A stretch of 64,000 bases of DNA, taken from assembly GCA_018365455.1 (NCBI GenBank), contig JAGZJZ010000001.1, positions 124,001-188,000 of the forward strand, in the 5' to 3' direction. Positions 59,581-64,000 of the stretch are shown piece after piece. The notes under the pieces are model-generated. The model saw only the letters and a program-made list of their open reading frames with translations. It searched no databases and was not told the DNA's origin. The position numbers and the translations under genes are program-made. This stretch comes from Clostridiales bacterium (GTDB lineage Bacteria > Bacillota > Clostridia > Lachnospirales > Lachnospiraceae). Each line of letters opens with the position of its first letter. Positions within the stretch are counted from its first letter, which is position 1.

Positions 59581-60819
59581 TTACTCCTCTCTATATTTCT
59601 TCACTAAAATACTGGAGTTGTGTCCGCCAAAACCAAGGGAGTTGCTGATTGCATATTCTACCGGCTCTTCTATAGCTTTTCCTGCAACATAGTTTAAATC
59701 CAGTTCTTCATCCGGTATCTGGTAGCCTACAGTTGGATGAATATAACCTTCTTCCATTTCTTTGATACAAGTGATGAATTCTATGGAGCCGGCAGCCCCT
59801 AACATATGTCCGGTAATGGATTTTGTAGAGTTGACACGAATGTTATAAGCATGATCACCAAACGCTTTTTTAATAGCTCTGGTTTCAAATAAGTCATTGT
59901 GGTGTGTGCTGGTGCCGTGTGCATTGATATAAGTAATGTCTTCCGGTTTTAATCCCGCTTCTTTCACTGCATTTAACATGGCTCTTGCAGCACCTTCCCC
60001 ATCTTCAGCAGGAGAGGTAATATGATAAGCATCACTGGTTGCGCCATATCCGCCAAGTTCGGCATAAATGTGGGCACCACGTTTTTTGGCATGCTCCAGC
60101 TCTTCTAGAACTACCACTGCAGCACCTTCAGCCATAATGAAACCACTTCTTTCTTTATCGAAAGGAATGGAACATCTAGTTGGATCTGTTGCTCCGGAAA
60201 GTGCAGTTAATGCTGCAAATCCGCCAACTCCGATTGGGCAGATGGATGCTTCTGAACCACCGGCAACCATTACATCGGCATCGCCAAACTGGATGGTACG
60301 GAATGCTTCACCGATGGAGTGTGTCCCGGTTGCACAGGCAGTTACCACATTGATGCTCTTGCCTTTTAATCCAAACTGAATGGAGACATTTCCGGCAGCC
60401 ATATTGGAAATCATAAGGGGTACCAGAAGAGGATTTACACGGCTGGGTCCTTTTTCTACCAGTCTGGTGTGTTCTCTTTCGGCAGCCTGAAGGCTTCCGA
60501 TACCGGAACCTACGGAACATCCAACCATATATGGATCTTCTTTTGACATATCTAATCCGGAATCTTCAATTGCTTCTTTGGATGCAGCAACTGCATACTG
60601 GGAAAATAACTCCATACGTTTTGCTGCTTTAAAGTCCATAAAATCTTTTGCTACAAAATCCTTGATTTCTGCCGCAAGTTTTGCCCGGTATTCGGTACAG
60701 TCAAATCTGGTAATCGGAGCAAATCCGGTTCTTTCTTTTTTTACGCTGTCCCAAAAGCTCTCTACATTTAAACCAACCGGTGTAATTGCGCCCATTCCTG
60801 TTACTACTACTCTTCTCAT
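59581..60819 (-). CDS. fabF: 3-oxoacyl-ACP synthase II
   Basis: A 412-residue condensing enzyme. The active-site Cys is in VVTACATGTHSIGEAF; the two His residues are in NAHGTSTHHND and TGHMLGAAGS; and NSLGFGGHN is near the end. It elongates acyl-ACP with malonyl-ACP. I start it at ATG 60819 with GGAGG upstream; the longer frame adds seven unsupported residues. Confidence 0.97.
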   Translation of the reverse strand: MRRVVVTGMGAITPVGLNVESFWDSVKKERTGFAPITRFDCTEYRAKLAAEIKDFVAKDFMDFKAAKRMELFSQYAVAASKEAIEDSGLDMSKEDPYMVGCSVGSGIGSLQAAEREHTRLVEKGPSRVNPLLVPLMISNMAAGNVSIQFGLKGKSINVVTACATGTHSIGEAFRTIQFGDADVMVAGGSEASICPIGVGGFAALTALSGATDPTRCSIPFDKERSGFIMAEGAAVVVLEELEHAKKRGAHIYAELGGYGATSDAYHITSPAEDGEGAARAMLNAVKEAGLKPEDITYINAHGTSTHHNDLFETRAIKKAFGDHAYNIRVNSTKSITGHMLGAAGSIEFITCIKEMEEGYIHPTVGYQIPDEELDLNYVAGKAIEEPVEYAISNSLGFGGHNSSILVKKYREE

Positions 60820-60885
60820 GTTTAACCTCCGTTTTATCTGCAACATTTGCAGGTGTGATATTGCCAGTAAATTTCTCTAGTGACA

Positions 60886-61626
60886 CTAGATTGCCATGCC
60901 GCCGTCTACACTGATTACCTGTCCGGTAATATAGTCTGCCCTGTCAGAAGCCAGAAAGGCTGCCATTTCCGCCACGTCCTCTACTTTTCCAAATCGTTTT
61001 AAGGGGATCTGGGCAATGGACTGCTCTTTTACCGAATCGGATAATACATCGGTCATTTCTGTAGCAATAAATCCTGGTGCAATTGCATTTACCGTAATGC
61101 CTCTGCTTGCAAGTTCTCTTGCCATAGATTTAGTAAGTCCGATAATACCGGCCTTGGAAGCGGAATAATTTGCCTGCCCCATATTACCAAGGACACCGGA
61201 TACCGATGCGATATTGATGATTTTACCGCTTCTTTGTTTTAACATTTGTCTGGATAAATGACGGATTGTATTAAATGACCCTTTTAGATTTATGTCGATT
61301 ACGGAATCAAAGTCCGCTTCACTCATTTTCATAATTAGATTATCTTTTGTAATTCCTGCGTTGTTCACCAGAATATCGATGTGCTGATACTCTGCTAATA
61401 ACTTTTTCATCATTTTTTCGGTGCTGTCATAATCAGCCACATTACATTGAAAGGATACGGCATCTTGACCGTTTTCTTTTATCTGTGCAACAACTTCTTC
61501 TGCTTTGTCTTTGGAACCGTTATAATTTACAATCACGAATGCACCATCCATAGCAAGCTTTAATGCAATTGCTTTGCCGATTCCCCTGGATGCTCCCGTT
61601 ACTAATGCTACTTTATTTTCTAACAT
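60886..61626 (-). CDS. fabG: 3-oxoacyl-ACP reductase
   Basis: A 246-residue short-chain dehydrogenase using NADPH. It has the cofactor motif VTGASRGIGKAIA, NNAGIT, and the catalytic Ser, Tyr and Lys in IASVSGVLGNMGQANYSASKAG. ATG 61626 follows AAAGGAG. It is separated from fabD by a palindromic element (61679-61841), which interrupts an otherwise tight operon. Confidence 0.97.
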   Translation of the reverse strand: MLENKVALVTGASRGIGKAIALKLAMDGAFVIVNYNGSKDKAEEVVAQIKENGQDAVSFQCNVADYDSTEKMMKKLLAEYQHIDILVNNAGITKDNLIMKMSEADFDSVIDINLKGSFNTIRHLSRQMLKQRSGKIINIASVSGVLGNMGQANYSASKAGIIGLTKSMARELASRGITVNAIAPGFIATEMTDVLSDSVKEQSIAQIPLKRFGKVEDVAEMAAFLASDRADYITGQVISVDGGMAI

Positions 61627-61651
61627 ATATACTCCTTTATAAATCTTCTCC

Positions 61652-61674
61652 AGAGCGTGTTTCAAACATGCTCT
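61652..61674. repeat. Small palindrome between fabG and element B
   Basis: AGAGCGTGTTT and AAACATGCTCT form an 11-bp hairpin with a single central C. Its AGAGCGTGTTT resembles the ends of element A, so it may be a remnant of that family. Confidence 0.5.
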
Positions 61675-61678
61675 ATAC

Positions 61679-61841
61679 TAGTGCCGCCCGGCGCAAATAC
61701 GCCACTATATAGCACCCGCTACCTGCGCCGGGTGCACGACTGTGAATCTAGCCGCAGCCCGCTGCGCCGTCAATTCGCAGTCGCTCACCTGACACAGATA
61801 TCAGGCACTCTATATCGACGTATTTACGCCGGTCGGCACTA
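61679..61841. repeat. MITE-like palindromic element B (163 bp)
   Basis: The outer 23 bases match as inverted repeats at 21 positions (TAGTGCCGCCCGGCGCAAAT at the left end). The GC-rich interior contains further hairpins (CACCCG / CGGGTG, GACTG / CAGTC). Its right end supplies the TAG stop of fabD. It carries no gene and differs in composition from the operon around it. Confidence 0.65.
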
Positions 61842-62762
61842 CCTTGACACAGATGCTAAAACCTTATCTATATCTTCCACTTTCTCAACATTCAACGCTG
61901 TCATATTCCGGTCTATTTTACGTAAAAATCCGCTGAGGGTTTTGCCTGGTCCGATTTCTATAAAAGTGTCCACACCCTGGGCAATCATATTTTCCACACT
62001 CTGCTGCCATCTTACGGAAGAATAAATCTGCTGTTGCAGTAATTCCTTAACCTGGCTTTTATCGGTTACGTATTCTGCTGTTACATTGGAAACGTAGGGG
62101 GTATTCACATCCTGAATTTCCACCTCATCTAATACTTTACCAAGCTTATTGCCGGCTTCTGTTAACATAGCAGAATGGAAGGGACCGCTTACGTTTAATG
62201 GAACGATTCTTCTTGCACCGGCTTCTTTCAGAGCTTCACAGGCTTTTTGTACCGCTGCTTCTTCTCCGGTAATGGCGATCTGTCCGGGACAATTATAATT
62301 CGCCACGCTGACGATGCCATCTGTATTTGCACAGATTTCTGCAATCTTTTCTCCATCCATGCCGATAACCGCTGCCATTGCACCTCCAAAAGGAACCGCT
62401 TCCTGCATATAAATGCCTCTTTGACGGACCACTTTAAACGCGTCTTCAAGAGACAGGACTTTTGAAGCAGCCAGTGCTCCATATTCTCCAAGGCTCAATC
62501 CTGCATTTACACAGGAAGATACTCCTTTTTCTTCCAGAACTTTTAAGATTGCTGCAGATACAGCCAGCATACAGACCTGGGTGTATTCCGTTATATTTAA
62601 TTTGTCATTTTCTTCAAAACACAGTGCCGGGATATCCAGTCCGGTTACTTTCGATGCCAGATCAAAGATCTCTTTACTGGATTCATATTGTTCGTAAAAA
62701 TCCTTACCCATGCCTATGTACTGCGCACCCTGTCCCGGGAACACAAATGCTATTTTATTCAT
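61839..62762 (-). CDS. fabD: Malonyl-CoA-ACP transacylase
   Basis: A 307-residue transferase that loads malonyl onto ACP. It contains FVFPGQGAQYIGMG, the nucleophile Ser in AGLSLGEYGALAAS and the catalytic His in NVSGPFHSAML. The stop codon TAG lies in the end of repeat element B, so the last residues (VSR) could differ from relatives without the element. It starts at ATG 62762 after fabK by 55 bases. Confidence 0.96.
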   Translation of the reverse strand: MNKIAFVFPGQGAQYIGMGKDFYEQYESSKEIFDLASKVTGLDIPALCFEENDKLNITEYTQVCMLAVSAAILKVLEEKGVSSCVNAGLSLGEYGALAASKVLSLEDAFKVVRQRGIYMQEAVPFGGAMAAVIGMDGEKIAEICANTDGIVSVANYNCPGQIAITGEEAAVQKACEALKEAGARRIVPLNVSGPFHSAMLTEAGNKLGKVLDEVEIQDVNTPYVSNVTAEYVTDKSQVKELLQQQIYSSVRWQQSVENMIAQGVDTFIEIGPGKTLSGFLRKIDRNMTALNVEKVEDIDKVLASVSR

Positions 62763-62817
62763 GCTGATACCCTTTCGTAATCATAATTCTCGTTCGGCTT
62801 TTATACTCCAAATAGTT

Positions 62818-63741
62818 TTATAGCTTTAGTAATTCTCCGGCTTCCGCCATTATTTCTTCTATCATTTCTAAGCAGCTTTGCTCCTTTTTAATCAAGCCTG
62901 CGATCTGGCCTGCCATCACAGTTCCTGTGATGATATCGCCTTCCATTACTGCACTGCGAAGAGATCCCAGTGTTAAATATTCCAGCTCTTCAAAGGAAGC
63001 TCCTGATTTTTCTAATTTAACGTATTCTCTTGTCATTTTATTTCTGAGGGAGCGGACCGGATGTCCTGTTGTAGTCCCTGTAACTTCTGAATCAATATCT
63101 TTTGCTTTAATGACTCTGTCTTTATAATTTTGATGAACAATGGATTCATTCGCCACTACAAAACGGGTACCGATCTGTACTGCCTCAGCCCCCAGCATCA
63201 TAGCTGCTGCAAATCCTCTTCCGTCACCGATTCCGCCGGCTGCTATGACCGGAATATTCACCGCGTCCACTACCTGCGGAACCAGTGTCATCGTTGTCTG
63301 TGATCCGATATGTCCGCCGGATTCCATACCTTCCGCAATGACTGCATCCGCACCGTATTTCTCCATTCTTCTTGCCAGAGCTACCGAAGCAACTACAGGA
63401 ATTACCTTTATGCCCGCTGCTTTCCACAGCTCCATGTACTTTTCAGGATTGCCGGCTCCTGTGGTAACTGCCTTAACACCTTCTTCTGCAACTACCTTTG
63501 CCACCTCATCTGCATGAGGGCTTAGAAGCATTACATTTACTCCAAATGGTTTATCTGTCAGTTCTTTTGCTTTACGAATCTCTTCCCGTACCACTTCAGC
63601 CGGAGCACTTGCAGCACCGATTAAGCCAAAGCCGCCCGCATCGGATACAGCTGCCGCAAGATGATGCTCAGCTACCCATGCCATGCCGCCCTGGATAACT
63701 GGATATTCAATTCCTAAAAGTTCGGTTACTCTTGTCGTCAT
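62818..63741 (-). CDS. fabK: Enoyl-ACP reductase II (FMN)
   Basis: A 307-residue FMN enzyme that reduces enoyl-ACP with NAD(P)H. It shows YPVIQGGMAWVAEHHLAAAVS, TTGAGNPEKYM, EGMESGGHIGSQTTMTLV and AAGGIGDGRGFAAAMMLGAEAVQIGTRF. FabK replaces FabI here, as in streptococci and many Clostridia, and confers natural resistance to triclosan in those organisms. It lies between acpP and fabD; position and motifs fit fabK rather than a nitronate monooxygenase. Confidence 0.94.
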   Translation of the reverse strand: MTTRVTELLGIEYPVIQGGMAWVAEHHLAAAVSDAGGFGLIGAASAPAEVVREEIRKAKELTDKPFGVNVMLLSPHADEVAKVVAEEGVKAVTTGAGNPEKYMELWKAAGIKVIPVVASVALARRMEKYGADAVIAEGMESGGHIGSQTTMTLVPQVVDAVNIPVIAAGGIGDGRGFAAAMMLGAEAVQIGTRFVVANESIVHQNYKDRVIKAKDIDSEVTGTTTGHPVRSLRNKMTREYVKLEKSGASFEELEYLTLGSLRSAVMEGDIITGTVMAGQIAGLIKKEQSCLEMIEEIMAEAGELLKL

Positions 63742-63804
63742 TTCGGACCTCCATTCAACGAAACATATAGTAAAGCCGACGGATTCCGCCGACTTTTATT
63801 CGAA

Positions 63805-64000
63805 TTATTCTTCTACACCTTTTGCTTTTAAGTAATCCAGAACTTTTCCAACTGTAGTAAGTTCTTCCAGGTCTTCTGCAGGGATTTCTACAGAATACTC
63901 ATCTTCCAAAGCCATTACCAGCTCAAACAAATCTAAAGAATCAGCTCCCAGATCTTCTTTGAATGAAGTCTCTAATGTAATATTCTCAGTTTCACAATTT
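63805..64000 (-). CDS. acpP: Acyl carrier protein (partial, N-terminus outside window)
   Basis: The last 65 residues of ACP are visible; the start lies beyond the right edge. The phosphopantetheine Ser is in EDLGADSLDLFELVM, followed by acidic helices (DEYSVEIPAEDLEELTTV) and the end KAKGVEE. It heads the visible fatty acid operon, 63 bases before fabK. A FabT-type regulator and fabH are likely further right, but that is inference. Confidence 0.95.
   Translation of the reverse strand, partial: NCETENITLETSFKEDLGADSLDLFELVMALEDEYSVEIPAEDLEELTTVGKVLDYLKAKGVEE

Noticed and set aside
61657..62025. Plus-strand open frame across element B into fabD
   Set aside because: It reads antisense to fabD and through the inverted repeat; composition and lack of a ribosome site mark it as a shadow frame.

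Overview
The window looks like a piece of a low-to-moderate GC Gram-positive anaerobe of the Clostridia, most probably a Lachnospiraceae (Blautia-like) chromosome. The reasons are AGGAGG-type ribosome sites and sigma-A promoters with 17-bp spacers, a FabK-type fatty acid operon with a fused AccDA, a PotCD fusion, a secreted GH2 enzyme with FIVAR and BspA-like repeats, and several classes of small palindromic repeats. The genus is inference. I see no prophage, CRISPR array, rRNA or transposase gene; this is ordinary core chromosome with a few regulatory and enzyme oddities.

Layout. 1-1025: end of an AgrC/AgrA-like two-component pair. 1272-4286: a Crh-like HPr paralogue, a DUF3810 membrane metalloprotease-like protein and an S41 processing protease. 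4386-7962: enolase, then an AhpC peroxiredoxin with a domain-permuted AhpF-like reductase, behind a strong promoter and a Fur/PerR-type box. 8221-12280: a heterodimeric multidrug-type ABC exporter behind a long leader that holds a 34-codon ORF and an intrinsic terminator. 12346-21417: FliB-like methylase, tRNA-Leu(CAA), two tandem LtaS-like phosphotransferases, pyruvate kinase, a rhomboid-like pseudoprotease and CorA. CorA also has a leader, with a 20-codon ORF and three RNA segments that can pair in two alternative ways. 21769-29035: chorismate synthase, a lactonase, and a polyamine importer (regulator, potA, potB, fused potCD) with a flavin reductase. 29189-35857: an NSS amino-acid transporter, an RluA pseudouridine synthase, a UPF0303 protein, and a glucose-type PTS (antiterminator, IICBA, HPr) with two RAT/terminator switches. 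36159-41519: a giant secreted GH2 protein. 41785-50555: trpS, luxS, a four-gene operon (xth, uup, a degenerate GH13 debranching-enzyme homologue, DUF5662), a CLC transporter and a DUF1292 protein. 50679-54137: a UvrD/PcrA-like helicase and gltX. 54337-64000: a fatty acid synthesis operon read right to left (acpP, fabK, fabD, fabG, fabF, accB, fabZ, accC, accDA, then a nitronate monooxygenase-like gene).

The strongest leads are two leader-peptide attenuator candidates, on corA and on the ABC exporter. Next come a GH13 protein that has lost its catalytic Asp and Glu, and two HPr-like proteins with complementary losses: one keeps the phosphoryl-carrier His but lacks Ser46, the other keeps the Ser but lacks the His. 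A domain-swapped AhpF and three unrelated palindromic elements, one of which supplies the fabD stop codon, are also worth a look.
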